Positions 1 to 7,926 of a stretch of DNA of 10,506 nt are shown here, piece after piece (positions within the stretch are counted from its first letter, which is position 1; every line of letters begins with the position of its first letter). Both the position numbers and the translations under genes were made by a program. Origin of the DNA: Oscillospiraceae bacterium (GTDB lineage: Bacteria > Bacillota > Clostridia > Oscillospirales > Ruminococcaceae). The stretch is taken from positions 1-10,506 of the forward strand of contig JAFQND010000192.1 in NCBI GenBank assembly GCA_017396055.1, written 5' to 3'. The notes beneath the pieces are model-generated. The model ran no database searches. It saw nothing but the letters and a program-made list of their open reading frames with translations, and was not told the DNA's origin.

Positions 1-773
<773 letters not shown>

Positions 774-785
774 TTAGCGGTTAAA

Positions 786-1100
<315 letters not shown>

Positions 1101-1113
1101 TCACTTCGCTTGA

Positions 1114-1140
1114 TTAGCACTCAATCATTTCGAGTGCTAA
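1114..1140 (-). promoter_or_regulatory. CIRCE operator (HrcA binding site)
   Basis: This is a perfect inverted repeat, TTAGCACTC, 9 bp spacer, GAGTGCTAA, matching the CIRCE consensus exactly. It lies between the groS promoter and its start codon, so it overlaps the start of the transcript. In Firmicutes, HrcA binds CIRCE and represses the chaperonin operon until heat shock. HrcA itself is not in the window, so its presence is inferred. Confidence 0.97.
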
Positions 1141-1148
1141 CACTATCT

Positions 1149-1176
1149 ATTTTATCCTTTTCAAAGAAAAAATCAA
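1149..1176 (-). promoter_or_regulatory. Probable sigma-A promoter of groS-groL
   Basis: Read on the minus strand, TTGATT (bases 1176-1171) and TAAAAT (1154-1149) are separated by 16 bp. The predicted transcription start falls just before or at the edge of CIRCE, which is the usual layout for HrcA-repressed chaperonin promoters. The hexamers are not perfect. An alternative -35, TTGAAA, lies inside this spacer, but it has no equally good -10 at the right distance. Confidence 0.7.
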
Positions 1177-1275
1177 TATCCAGATTGTGAACAAACGCAA
1201 CTTCGCTCTTATGCACAATTATATCGCCTGGTTTTTGACATTTTCCACAAAGATGCTTCGCTTACGCTTTTTTTC

Positions 1276-1304
1276 TTGCCAGTTGATAAATCAACGTGTA
1301 TAAT
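1276..1304 (+). promoter_or_regulatory. Sigma-A promoter of the degV-family gene
   Basis: TTGCCA (1276-1281) and a consensus TATAAT (1299-1304) are separated by exactly 17 bp. The predicted start is near 1311, giving a leader of about 55 nt before the ATG at 1366. It is divergent from the groS promoter, with about 100 bp between the two -35 boxes. Confidence 0.85.
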
Positions 1305-1365
1305 ATAAAAGTAAGTGTGCATATTTGATCAATATTACCATCCTGCCGAAAGGGGAGCGAATGAT

Positions 1366-2247
1366 ATGAGCAAGGGATTCATCCTTTCCACCGAAACCAC
1401 CTGCGATATGGATCTGACCTATTACCGCAGCAATAATGTAAACATTCTGGGTCTGACCTACATCCTTCAGGACCATGAATATGAAGAAGGCAGCGATAAC
1501 AGTCTCGAAACCGGTGAATTTTACAAACTGGTCAGAGAGGGCGCCATGCCCAAAACCGCTCAGGTATCGGTCGAAAAGGCAGCTAAGTCTTTCGAAAGTC
1601 TGGTCAAAGAGGGCTATAATGTTCTGCATCTCGCTTTTTCTTCCGGTCTGTCCGGCACCTATCAGGCCTGCTGCATCGCCGCAAACGACGTCATGGAACG
1701 CTATCCCGGCGCCGTAGTCCGTGTTATCGACACCCTCGCTGCTTCCATGGGTCAGGGCTTACTCCTCACCTACGCCATTGAATGGAAAAAGCAGGGCCTT
1801 TCTCTCGAAGAACTGGCTGAAAAGATCGAAGCTGAAAAGCTGCATGTCTGCCACAACTTCACCGTTGACGACCTGAACCATCTGCACCGCGGCGGTCGTG
1901 TTTCCAAGATGACCGCAATCATCGGTACTGCTCTGGGCATCAAGCCTCTGCTGCATGTGGACGACGAAGGCCACCTGATCAATGTCTCCAAGACCCGCGG
2001 ACGCAAACAGTCTCTGAACTGGCTGGTGGACAAGATGGCTGAACGGATCGGCGATTACGAGAACGATTTCTTCTATATCTCCCACGGCGACTGCATCGAC
2101 GACGCAAAATATGTTGCTGATCTGGTCCGCAAGCGTTTTGGTCTGATGAAGAAGATCGTCATCGGCAACATCGGCCCCGTCATCGGTTCTCATTCCGGTC
2201 CCGGCACGGTCGCTCTGTTCTTCATGGGCGAAACCCGTGATATCTGA
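1366..2247 (+). CDS. DegV family protein (FakB-type fatty-acid-binding protein)
   Basis: This is a 293-residue cytoplasmic protein of the DegV family. Characterised members (FakB) hold a free fatty acid so that the kinase FakA can phosphorylate it, feeding exogenous fatty acids into phospholipid synthesis. Signatures in order: STETTCDMD near residue 8; TAQVS (64-68); SSGLSGTYQ (92-100), whose serine contacts the carboxylate in FakB structures; VIDTLAASMGQG (120-131); HRGGRVS (174-180); GIKPLLHVDDEG (191-202); and GSHSGPGT (274-281) with the conserved His276. Length is normal. The start is set by AAGGGGAG at about 1350-1357, 8 nt before the ATG; an earlier in-frame ATG at 1315 is only about 4 nt past the predicted transcript start and has no SD. 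It stands alone between its own promoter and terminator. Neither FakA nor FakC is nearby, so the specific lipid and the FakB role are inferred from the family. Confidence 0.95.
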   Translation: MSKGFILSTETTCDMDLTYYRSNNVNILGLTYILQDHEYEEGSDNSLETGEFYKLVREGAMPKTAQVSVEKAAKSFESLVKEGYNVLHLAFSSGLSGTYQACCIAANDVMERYPGAVVRVIDTLAASMGQGLLLTYAIEWKKQGLSLEELAEKIEAEKLHVCHNFTVDDLNHLHRGGRVSKMTAIIGTALGIKPLLHVDDEGHLINVSKTRGRKQSLNWLVDKMAERIGDYENDFFYISHGDCIDDAKYVADLVRKRFGLMKKIVIGNIGPVIGSHSGPGTVALFFMGETRDI

Positions 2248-2291
2248 GGATACCATCGCGATATCTGAGCATCTGCTATACCGAAACAGTG

Positions 2292-2320
2292 AAAGCTCCC
2301 CTTTGCGGGAGCTTTTTCTT
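2292..2320 (+). terminator. Rho-independent terminator after the degV-family gene
   Basis: AAAGCTCCC (2292-2300) pairs perfectly with GGGAGCTTT (2307-2315) around a 6-nt loop. The T-rich run TTTTTCTT (2313-2320) follows. It starts 45 nt past the stop codon. Confidence 0.92.
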
Positions 2321-2337
2321 TCCCGTGCGGTTGTGCC

Positions 2338-2366
2338 TTGCAAATCCGCCGCAATTATAGTATGAT
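2338..2366 (+). promoter_or_regulatory. Sigma-A promoter of prmA
   Basis: TTGCAA (2338-2343) and TATGAT (2361-2366) are 17 bp apart. The predicted start is near 2373, giving a leader of about 50 nt. It begins directly after the preceding terminator, so prmA appears to be transcribed on its own. A TATAGT overlapping the -10 is an alternative hexamer, paired with TTGTGC at 2331-2336. Confidence 0.75.
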
Positions 2367-2423
2367 GGAAACAGCAGACCGGTAATCATTCCGGTAAAAA
2401 TTCAGCCTGCAAGGAGAAATGTT

Positions 2424-3395
2424 ATGAACTGGGCAGAGATCAGCCTGAAAACCACCACCCCCGGCATCGAGATCATATGCGGTTTTCTGATGGCGCACGG
2501 CGTCAGCAGCACCATGATCGAAGATGCAGCCGATTTCAACAGCTTTCTGAATGATACCACCATCTACTGGGATTATGTGGACGAGGAACTGATGAAAATG
2601 GCTTCCTGCGACACTGTCGTAAAATTCTATCTGGCCGACAATCCTCAGGGCTTTGAGACCCTCAACCAGATCAAAGCCGATCTTCCCGGTCTTCGCCGCA
2701 CCACCGATCTGGATCTGGGCGAGCTGAAACTGACTGTGGGATATAAGGAAGAGGAAGAGTGGGAGACCGCCTGGAAGAAATATTATCATCCCATCGTCAT
2801 CAGTGAAAAACTGGCGATCGTTCCTGAATGGGAAAGCTTCGATCCTGTCCCCGGACAGAAAGTCCTCCGCCTCGATCCCGGCATGGCCTTTGGCACCGGC
2901 GGTCATCATACCACCCGGCTCTGTCTCGGCTTCCTCTCGAAAAATCTGCCTGAAGGATGCGATCTTCTGGACATGGGCTGCGGCAGCGGTATCCTCTCCA
3001 TCGCCGCATTGCTACTGGGAGCAGGCTCCGTCACCGGTGTCGATATCGATCAGCTGGCCGTTAAAATCTCCCATGAAAACGCCGCGCTTAACGGCGTGGA
3101 CGGCGAAAACCTCACCCTTTACTGCGGCAATGTACTGGGCGACAGTAAACTCGCCGACAAGCTGGCCGAAAAGGAATATGATGTGATCGTGGCGAATATC
3201 GTAGCCGACGTTATCATTGCCATGGCGCCTCTCTTTGCACGTTATCTGAAAAAATCCGGCACTCTGGTGGTCTCCGGCATCATTTCTGAACGCGCTGAAG
3301 AAGTACTCTCGGTACTGCGCGAAAACGGATTCAAAGTGGAAGAGATCCGGGAAGAAAACGATTGGGCTGCCGCTGTGCTCACTCCCGCCGAATAA
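2424..3395 (+). CDS. prmA: Ribosomal protein L11 methyltransferase
   Basis: This SAM-dependent enzyme methylates amino groups of ribosomal protein L11 in the cytoplasm. The 323-residue length is normal for PrmA. The N-terminal L11-recognition domain covers about residues 1-110 and leads through WKKYYHP (117-123) into the catalytic domain. That domain has the PrmA signature DPGMAFGTGGHHTT (151-164), SAM motif I LLDMGCGSGILSIAA (181-195), the acidic residue Asp207 in TGVDID, and the motif IV-like VANIVADV (256-263), where most SAM N-methyltransferases of this type carry an Asn. Most homologues read GTGTH in the signature; this one reads GTGGH. An AAGGAG site (2411-2416) 7 nt before the ATG supports the start. 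In many Firmicutes prmA sits with dnaJ and an rsmE-like gene; here it has its own promoter and terminator and no such neighbours in the window. Confidence 0.97.
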   Translation: MNWAEISLKTTTPGIEIICGFLMAHGVSSTMIEDAADFNSFLNDTTIYWDYVDEELMKMASCDTVVKFYLADNPQGFETLNQIKADLPGLRRTTDLDLGELKLTVGYKEEEEWETAWKKYYHPIVISEKLAIVPEWESFDPVPGQKVLRLDPGMAFGTGGHHTTRLCLGFLSKNLPEGCDLLDMGCGSGILSIAALLLGAGSVTGVDIDQLAVKISHENAALNGVDGENLTLYCGNVLGDSKLADKLAEKEYDVIVANIVADVIIAMAPLFARYLKKSGTLVVSGIISERAEEVLSVLRENGFKVEEIREENDWAAAVLTPAE

Positions 3396-3404
3396 AAGCA
3401 AAAA

Positions 3405-3439
3405 ACGGGGCGTTCCAAAGAACGCTCCGTTCATTTTTT
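3405..3439 (+). terminator. Bidirectional terminator between prmA and the M23 peptidase gene
   Basis: ACGGGGCGTT (3405-3414) pairs with AACGCTCCGT (3421-3430) around the loop CCAAAG, with a single G-T wobble in a 10-bp stem. On the plus strand it is followed by TCATTTTTT, ending prmA. On the minus strand it is followed by TTTTTTG, which suits the converging peptidase gene. The plus-side T run overlaps the stop codon of that gene (3438-3440). Confidence 0.88.
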
Positions 3440-5231
3440 AAGAGAGATAGTTCAGAGGGTTGCGGTTGCTGCCGTTGATCTGAACTTCAAGATGCAGATG
3501 GTTGCCGGTAGAATAGCCTGTGGAGCCGACCTTACCGATCAGTTCGCCCTGAGCGACCTGCTGACCGACCGCAGCATTCAGGCTGGAGCAGTGGGCGTAC
3601 AGAGTACGGACACCGTTTCCGTGATCGATCACAACACATTTGCCATAGCTGTAGTACCAGCCGGAAACAACGACCTTACCGCCCATAGCAGCATAGATGG
3701 GAGTTCCATAGGGGGCAGCAATATCCAGGCCTCTGTGGCCGCCGCTGCCGTAATAACAGCTGATGTATCCCTTGTTGGTAGGCCAGATCATCGTTCCGTT
3801 CACATTTCCGGAACCATGGGAAGGAGAAACGTAGGAAGCCACATAAGTGGTGTTCTGTTTGGTACCGCGGGTGACCTTTTCGGTGACAGGCTCAACAGTA
3901 ACTGTCTCAGACAGGATTTCGCGTTCCTCTTCGATGCCGTTGACCAGAGTAACTCTGGCGGTAACATTCTTGGAACCATCTTCGCCTTCCTGTGTCACAA
4001 CGGCATAGCCCTGTGCCTTGGAAGAATCCTCAGTGGTCTCGGTCTCGTGGGGAATGGTCTCATCATAGGTGATGGTACGGGTCACTTCAACGCCGAGGAA
4101 AGGCTCGGACTCTGCAATGATCGTTTCCTGACCGATCAGGCATTCCTTTTCGATATTGGGGTTCATAGCCTTGAACTCTGCATAAGTCAGGCCGTTTTTG
4201 TTGGCGATCATGATGGGGCTGTCGCCCTGCTGAACGGTATAAGTCTGTCTGGACTGGACCTCGGAATTCAGCAGTGCGGTGATCTGACCGACATTGACAA
4301 GACTTGCGGTGGGATAAAGTCCCTCACGCAGCTGTACATCACGGGTCAGCGCAACGGTCTCATCCTCAGCGCCGGTGGTATACTCAGCCAGTTTGTTGTC
4401 AAGAAGAGAGGTGATGGCAGCCGCGGAACGAACCGCGCCGTAAAACTCGCCGTCGATGTACAGGCCCTGTGCCTCCTGAATGTCATTGGTGGACATCCGG
4501 ATCAGGTCGTCGGTCAGAGATTTGGTATCGGTGATATCGCCTGCGCTGACTGCTGCGACCATAAAGGTGGGCTGCAGATTCAGTTCGGTCTCTTCTTCTG
4601 TGGAGATGATACGGCTGCGCAGATCACGCTGTGCTTCGGCATAAACCGATTCGTCCTCCACATAAGCGATCACCTCGCCGTCTTGCTCAACTGCCAGAGC
4701 ATAGTCGATCTGAAGGCCGCTCTGTACCACGCTGAACAGAATTGCCAGACCCAGAACGGGAAGGGCATGATTGACGATGGTCTTAAATACATAAAGGTTG
4801 TTGCAGATACCGTCTACAAAAGTAAAGAAAGCTTCTTTTGCGCCGCCGCGGCGATAACCTTCGGCGACCAGACGGGGGGCATGCCATACACTGCGGAAAG
4901 GCTTGATAAATCTCTTGCCAAAATCGATGACGCTTTCACCGACCCGGTCGGTAACAACGATCATACGGTCCAGAGTCTTATTGCCGGCGGCAGAGAGTTT
5001 TCCGTATACAGCACGGCCGACCAGTTTCAGGTCATCGGCTGCTGCGCTGCCGACTGTTTCACAAAGATCCCCGGCAGATTCGCCCAGCTTTTTACAGGCA
5101 GGTGCTGTGTGCTCATGCATATATTCTTTCCACCGCAGAAGCATTTCCTTTGCGGCAGAATATCCTTTCTTCAGGACAGAAACAACCTTGTTCAGAGGAT
5201 CGCCGGCGGGAGTGCCGTTATGAATTGCCAT
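3438..5231 (-). CDS. Membrane-anchored LysM-G5-M23 peptidoglycan endopeptidase
   Basis: This 597-residue protein is predicted to cut peptidoglycan cross-links outside the membrane. About 145 mostly hydrophilic residues precede one hydrophobic segment (about 150-170, ALPVLGLAILFSVV), so the N-terminus probably stays in the cytoplasm and the segment acts as an uncleaved anchor. Outside follow a region without clear motifs (about 175-325), a LysM wall-binding module (YTVQQGDSPIMIANKNGLTY, about 331-373), a G5-like domain (about 375-457) and the C-terminal M23 (LytM-type) domain (about 485-595). The zinc ligands are visible: His499 and Asp503 (HRGLD) and His580 in HLHLE, with His547 in YAHCS as the second catalytic histidine. 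All are intact, so it should be active, unlike degenerate M23 regulators. An AGGAGA site 8 nt before the ATG fixes the start. It is a single-gene unit. The exact bond cut cannot be read from sequence. Confidence 0.93.
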   Translation of the reverse strand: MAIHNGTPAGDPLNKVVSVLKKGYSAAKEMLLRWKEYMHEHTAPACKKLGESAGDLCETVGSAAADDLKLVGRAVYGKLSAAGNKTLDRMIVVTDRVGESVIDFGKRFIKPFRSVWHAPRLVAEGYRRGGAKEAFFTFVDGICNNLYVFKTIVNHALPVLGLAILFSVVQSGLQIDYALAVEQDGEVIAYVEDESVYAEAQRDLRSRIISTEEETELNLQPTFMVAAVSAGDITDTKSLTDDLIRMSTNDIQEAQGLYIDGEFYGAVRSAAAITSLLDNKLAEYTTGAEDETVALTRDVQLREGLYPTASLVNVGQITALLNSEVQSRQTYTVQQGDSPIMIANKNGLTYAEFKAMNPNIEKECLIGQETIIAESEPFLGVEVTRTITYDETIPHETETTEDSSKAQGYAVVTQEGEDGSKNVTARVTLVNGIEEEREILSETVTVEPVTEKVTRGTKQNTTYVASYVSPSHGSGNVNGTMIWPTNKGYISCYYGSGGHRGLDIAAPYGTPIYAAMGGKVVVSGWYYSYGKCVVIDHGNGVRTLYAHCSSLNAAVGQQVAQGELIGKVGSTGYSTGNHLHLEVQINGSNRNPLNYLS

Positions 5232-5253
5232 CTGAACCGTCTCCTTTCTGCTG

Positions 5254-5270
5254 ATTACAAATCGGTTACA
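5254..5270 (-). promoter_or_regulatory. Putative WalR box in the M23 leader
   Basis: On the minus strand the sequence reads TGTAAC, 5 bp, TGTAAT. This fits the WalR (YycF) consensus TGTWAH-N5-TGTWAH with no mismatch. WalRK is the essential cell-wall two-component system of Firmicutes and controls M23 and other wall hydrolases, so the target fits. The site is downstream of the predicted transcription start, which would favour repression or a roadblock over classical activation. One half-site is shared with the palindrome at 5263-5282, so a different regulator could be the true binder. Confidence 0.5.
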
Positions 5271-5282
5271 ATTTTGTAACCG
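5263..5282. repeat. Perfect 9-bp palindrome at the M23 transcript start
   Basis: CGGTTACAA (5263-5271) and TTGTAACCG (5274-5282) are exact inverted repeats around TT. The outer end coincides with the predicted transcription start, 6 bp past the -10 box. It could be a dimeric repressor operator or a 5' mRNA hairpin, although the 2-nt loop would force the innermost pairs open. Confidence 0.75.
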
Positions 5283-5287
5283 TTGTT

Positions 5288-5316
5288 ATTATACCAAGTC
5301 CGTAAAAAAATTGCAA
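5288..5316 (-). promoter_or_regulatory. Sigma-A promoter of the M23 peptidase gene
   Basis: On the minus strand TTGCAA (5316-5311) and a consensus TATAAT (5293-5288) are separated by 17 bp. The predicted start is about 5281, giving a leader of about 50 nt. This is one of the strongest-looking promoters in the window. Confidence 0.87.
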
Positions 5317-5487
5317 CTCTTTTGGCCATGAATTTTCAAAAAGGTCATATATTTGTGCACTATGACGGTGCTTTTTCTGCTTCATAGGCTATTGTGCTGT
5401 GAAATTGAGGCGTTTTACCGTTTTCTGACGGCGAAGTGTTTTTCAGACAAGTACAATTCTTTGTTATATCAGCTGCTTTAACAGTAA

Positions 5488-5525
5488 CAAAACGGTATCA
5501 CGATGTAACATCTGATACCGTTTTG
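5488..5525 (-). terminator. Long hairpin, probable terminator behind hemW
   Basis: CAAAACGGTATCA (5488-5500) and TGATACCGTTTTG (5513-5525) are perfect 13-bp inverted repeats. Pairing continues inside as GATGT with ACATC (5502-5506 and 5508-5512), after one unpaired C at 5501, leaving a 1-nt centre that must open in practice. On the minus strand it starts 13 nt past the hemW stop and its descending arm ends in TTTTGTT, so the U tract is interrupted. A terminator is the best explanation, but a structured RNA end or a protein site is possible. Confidence 0.7.
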
Positions 5526-5538
5526 CTGTCATATTCTG

Positions 5539-6606
5539 TTACAATATCTCCGCGAGGAGACTGTTGGAGAGGAGGAAGCCCTCTTCCGTAAAGGAGAGTC
5601 TGTCATCTTTTTCCGTCATCAGGCCGGCTTTCAGGTAGGGAGCGCACCGTTTTCGAAGGGCTTCCCAATCATAGCCGGGCAAAGGCCCGGCACCTTCCTC
5701 CAGCCGCAGAGCGAGCATCAGCTTTTCCTCAGCAGATCCGGAGGGACCGTCATCCACGGGCGCACTGCCGGAAATATATGCCGCCAGATCGGCAGGATGA
5801 TAAAATCGTCTGCCGCCGAAACAGCTGTGTGCCGCCGGGCCAAAGCCGAGATAATCCTCACAGCGCCAGTATTTCAGATTGTGCCGGCTCTCATAGCCGG
5901 GCAGCGCAAAATTGGAGATTTCGTAATGCCGATAGCCCAGCTTTTTCAGATGATCGCAAACCGCCAGATAAAAATCCGCTGTGGTGTCTTCATCAGCGCA
6001 GAGACTTCCCATTTGCCGTTTATAGAAAACGGTGCCCTCCTCGATCTTCAGCAGATAGCAGGAGAGATGCTCCGGTCTCAGGCTCATGATCCGTTCAAGA
6101 GTCATCTGCAGGGAATCAGCTGTCTGTTCCGGGATACCGAGCATCAGATCCAGCGTGAGGTTGTCAAAGCCGGCATCCCGCGCAGCATATACTGCCCGCT
6201 CCGCATCGGCAAAGGTGTGTTTTCTTCCCAACAGCTTCAGTTCGGAATCGATTGCTGACTGCACGCCGAAAGAAAGACGGTTCACACCCGCCGCGCGATA
6301 TCCTCTCAGTGACTCCGGTGTTACCGTATCGGGATTGGCTTCCATTGTGATCTCGCCTTCCAGAGAGAATACTTCCCGACAAAGAACGATCAGTTCGTCG
6401 ATCTGCTCCGGCGTCAGCAGGGAAGGGGTGCCACCTCCGAAGAAAAGTGTATCGGCTTTAACGCCCTTTTCCTTCCAGCCGGAGATCTCCCGTTTCAGCG
6501 CCGCATGATAATCGGGCAGCTGATCCCGCCGGACGCGGGAATAAAAATCGCAGTAAGCACATTTGGATGCACAGAAAGGAACATGAATATAAAGTCCGAT
6601 ACTCAT
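5539..6606 (-). CDS. hemW: HemW, radical SAM heme chaperone (coproporphyrinogen oxidase-like)
   Basis: This 355-residue cytoplasmic protein belongs to the HemW/HemN-like radical SAM family. Studied HemW proteins bind heme and pass it to target proteins and are not coproporphyrinogen dehydrogenases, though many are annotated as HemN. The N-terminus, LYIHVPFCASKCAYCDF, carries the CxxxCxxC cluster ligands Cys12, Cys16 and Cys19. The motif GGGTPSLL (57-64), the EANPDT strand (89-94), NRLSFGVQS (109-117) and HYEISNFALPGYESRHNLKYW (227-247) are characteristic. The extra cysteine that follows the CxxxCxxC triad in genuine HemN (CxxxCxxCxC) is replaced by Phe21, which supports HemW. The protein is slightly short of the common 375-380 residues but both ends look complete. 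Its ATG overlaps the stop of the upstream YibE/F gene (ATGA, 6606-6603) and there is no good separate SD, which indicates translational coupling. Confidence 0.94.
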   Translation of the reverse strand: MSIGLYIHVPFCASKCAYCDFYSRVRRDQLPDYHAALKREISGWKEKGVKADTLFFGGGTPSLLTPEQIDELIVLCREVFSLEGEITMEANPDTVTPESLRGYRAAGVNRLSFGVQSAIDSELKLLGRKHTFADAERAVYAARDAGFDNLTLDLMLGIPEQTADSLQMTLERIMSLRPEHLSCYLLKIEEGTVFYKRQMGSLCADEDTTADFYLAVCDHLKKLGYRHYEISNFALPGYESRHNLKYWRCEDYLGFGPAAHSCFGGRRFYHPADLAAYISGSAPVDDGPSGSAEEKLMLALRLEEGAGPLPGYDWEALRKRCAPYLKAGLMTEKDDRLSFTEEGFLLSNSLLAEIL

Positions 6607-7772
6607 TTTTTCCTCCGTTCCAACAGGCGGAAGCCGGCTACTGCCAGAGTCGATGCAGGGATCGTAAAGAGAATGCCGATGCTTCCCGCCATGGCCTGAA
6701 GGATCTCCACGGCGATCAGTTCCACGTTTAAAATATCCTCCAGCCGTTCATAATAGGTCATGAACAGCAAAGTCACATGCAGGCCGCTGCCCACATAGGC
6801 CAGCACCAGTGTATTGGCCATGGTACCCATGATATCCCGGCCAATGGAGAAGCCGGAGCGGATGATGCGGAAAAATCCCATGTCCGGCACATTTGCGATC
6901 AGCTCGGTCAGAGAAGAACTGATGGACATGGCAACGTCCATCGTCGCACCAAGGGCTCCGATAAGGATCCCGGCGAAGATCAGCGCCTTCAGGTCGATGG
7001 GCTTGTCTTCATTTATAAATAGAAGAAGCATCGAATCATCGTCTGTCAGACCGGTAAGCCGCAGATATTTCTCGCTGACAATTGTAATGAGACCGGCAAT
7101 ACCTACACCGCCCGCACAGCCCAGAGCTGCCGCAAGACTTTTAAAGGTGCAGCCGCTGACCAGCGACAGGGTGACAATGACCGTATAAAGACAGACGATG
7201 ATGGCGGTGAGATAGATGTTGAATCCGCCGATGATCGCCGGTACCAGCACACAGAAGATCGCAAGACAGGTCAATATCAGCGAGAGGATCGTCCTTATGC
7301 CCTTGCCCAGGCCAAAAAGGACCACCAGGACACAGAATGCCGCCGTCAGTCCCAGCAGCCATCCTGAACGGACCGGCCCTTCCACAAACCACTGTGCTTC
7401 GCCGTATTCGTTTTCTCCTTCATATATAAAGACCCGGTCGCCTTCCTCAAAGGGTTCTGCCGTCAGCATGGCCGTGCTGTCCATCACATGAGTCACCAGT
7501 ACTCTTTTTCCCTCATCTTCGCCTTCGGAGATCACCGCATAACAGACCGTCCGCAGTTCGGTGACGGTGCCGGTATACTGGCTGAAGATCTCGTTTTTGC
7601 TGAGCACCTCAACGATCTCCGCCTTGACGGCAGGAGCGATGGAACCGTTGACATTCTGTCCCAGCAGTTTGGAACCGGCAGTGGTCATTTTCCATCCGCC
7701 GATCAGGAACACTGCGCTGAACAGCAGTACGATCATATACAGGATCCAATCCCGTTTTGTAACTTTTCCCAT
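6603..7772 (-). CDS. YibE/F family multipass membrane protein
   Basis: This 389-residue integral membrane protein matches the YibE/F family seen widely in Firmicutes; its biochemical role is not established. An N-terminal membrane helix (about residues 9-27) is followed by an extracytoplasmic, mostly beta-type domain (about 45-132). A block of roughly seven further helices then runs from about 136 to 380. The most family-like segments are ILIGALGATMDVAMSISSS (269-287) and RDIMGTMANTLVLAYVG (312-328), the latter followed by a helix start and a Tyr-Tyr-Glu turn. The C-terminus ends in the basic RLLERRKK, suggesting a cytoplasmic tail. The start has a GGGAGG ribosome binding site (plus-strand bases 7778-7783) 5 nt upstream. 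The stop overlaps the hemW start, so the two are cotranscribed. In some genomes yibE/F-like proteins occur as two adjacent genes; here a single gene carries the domain. Confidence 0.88.
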   Translation of the reverse strand: MGKVTKRDWILYMIVLLFSAVFLIGGWKMTTAGSKLLGQNVNGSIAPAVKAEIVEVLSKNEIFSQYTGTVTELRTVCYAVISEGEDEGKRVLVTHVMDSTAMLTAEPFEEGDRVFIYEGENEYGEAQWFVEGPVRSGWLLGLTAAFCVLVVLFGLGKGIRTILSLILTCLAIFCVLVPAIIGGFNIYLTAIIVCLYTVIVTLSLVSGCTFKSLAAALGCAGGVGIAGLITIVSEKYLRLTGLTDDDSMLLLFINEDKPIDLKALIFAGILIGALGATMDVAMSISSSLTELIANVPDMGFFRIIRSGFSIGRDIMGTMANTLVLAYVGSGLHVTLLFMTYYERLEDILNVELIAVEILQAMAGSIGILFTIPASTLAVAGFRLLERRKK

Positions 7773-7846
7773 GAGAACCTCCCGTCGGAAAACAGCAAAG
7801 CAAATTAAACCCGGAAAATATATTTTTAGAATTATTCAAAAATATA

Positions 7847-7875
7847 TTGACTATTCGTTTTTATTATACTATAAT
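7847..7875 (+). promoter_or_regulatory. Sigma-A promoter of trxA-trxB
   Basis: TTGACT (7847-7852) and a consensus TATAAT (7870-7875) are separated by 17 bp. The surrounding DNA (about 7820-7890) is very AT-rich. The predicted start is near 7882, leaving a 45-nt leader. I could not find an equally clear promoter on the other strand for the divergent YibE/F-hemW unit in the 154-bp gap. Confidence 0.88.
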
Positions 7876-7926
7876 AAAAACATAAAAACAATCATCCACG
7901 TCCAACCAAATTCAGGAGGTATAAAT

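Larger units (their letters stand above)
5232..5538. other. 307-bp intergenic region between the M23 gene and hemW
   Basis: The left part holds the leader, palindrome, WalR-like site and promoter of the M23 gene (up to 5316). The right end holds the long hairpin behind hemW (5488-5525). Between about 5320 and 5487 the DNA is AT-rich, with no convincing reading frame, RNA gene or promoter that I can recognise. Confidence 0.7.

Noticed and set aside
1315..1365. An upstream in-frame ATG giving the DegV-family protein 17 more residues
   Set aside because: It is about 4 nt past the predicted transcription start and lacks an SD; the ATG at 1366 has a good one and gives the normal family N-terminus.
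1759..2343. A 194-codon frame on the minus strand opposite the degV-family gene
   Set aside because: It starts beyond the plus-strand terminator, runs antisense to a clear DegV protein, and has no promoter or SD.
3492..5279. A 595-codon open frame on the plus strand opposite the M23 peptidase gene
   Set aside because: It mirrors the codon pattern of the minus-strand gene, has no family signature and no ribosome binding site, and extends across the peptidase promoter. The minus-strand product has intact LysM, G5 and M23 motifs.
5357..5376. GCAC/GTGC inverted repeat followed by TTTTTC
   Set aside because: A 4-bp stem with a 7-nt loop is too weak for a terminator, and no gene ends into it on the plus strand.
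7561..7926. A long upstream extension of the thioredoxin reading frame
   Set aside because: It crosses the trxA promoter and lies antisense to the YibE/F gene; AGGAGGT at 7914-7920 fixes the start at 7927.
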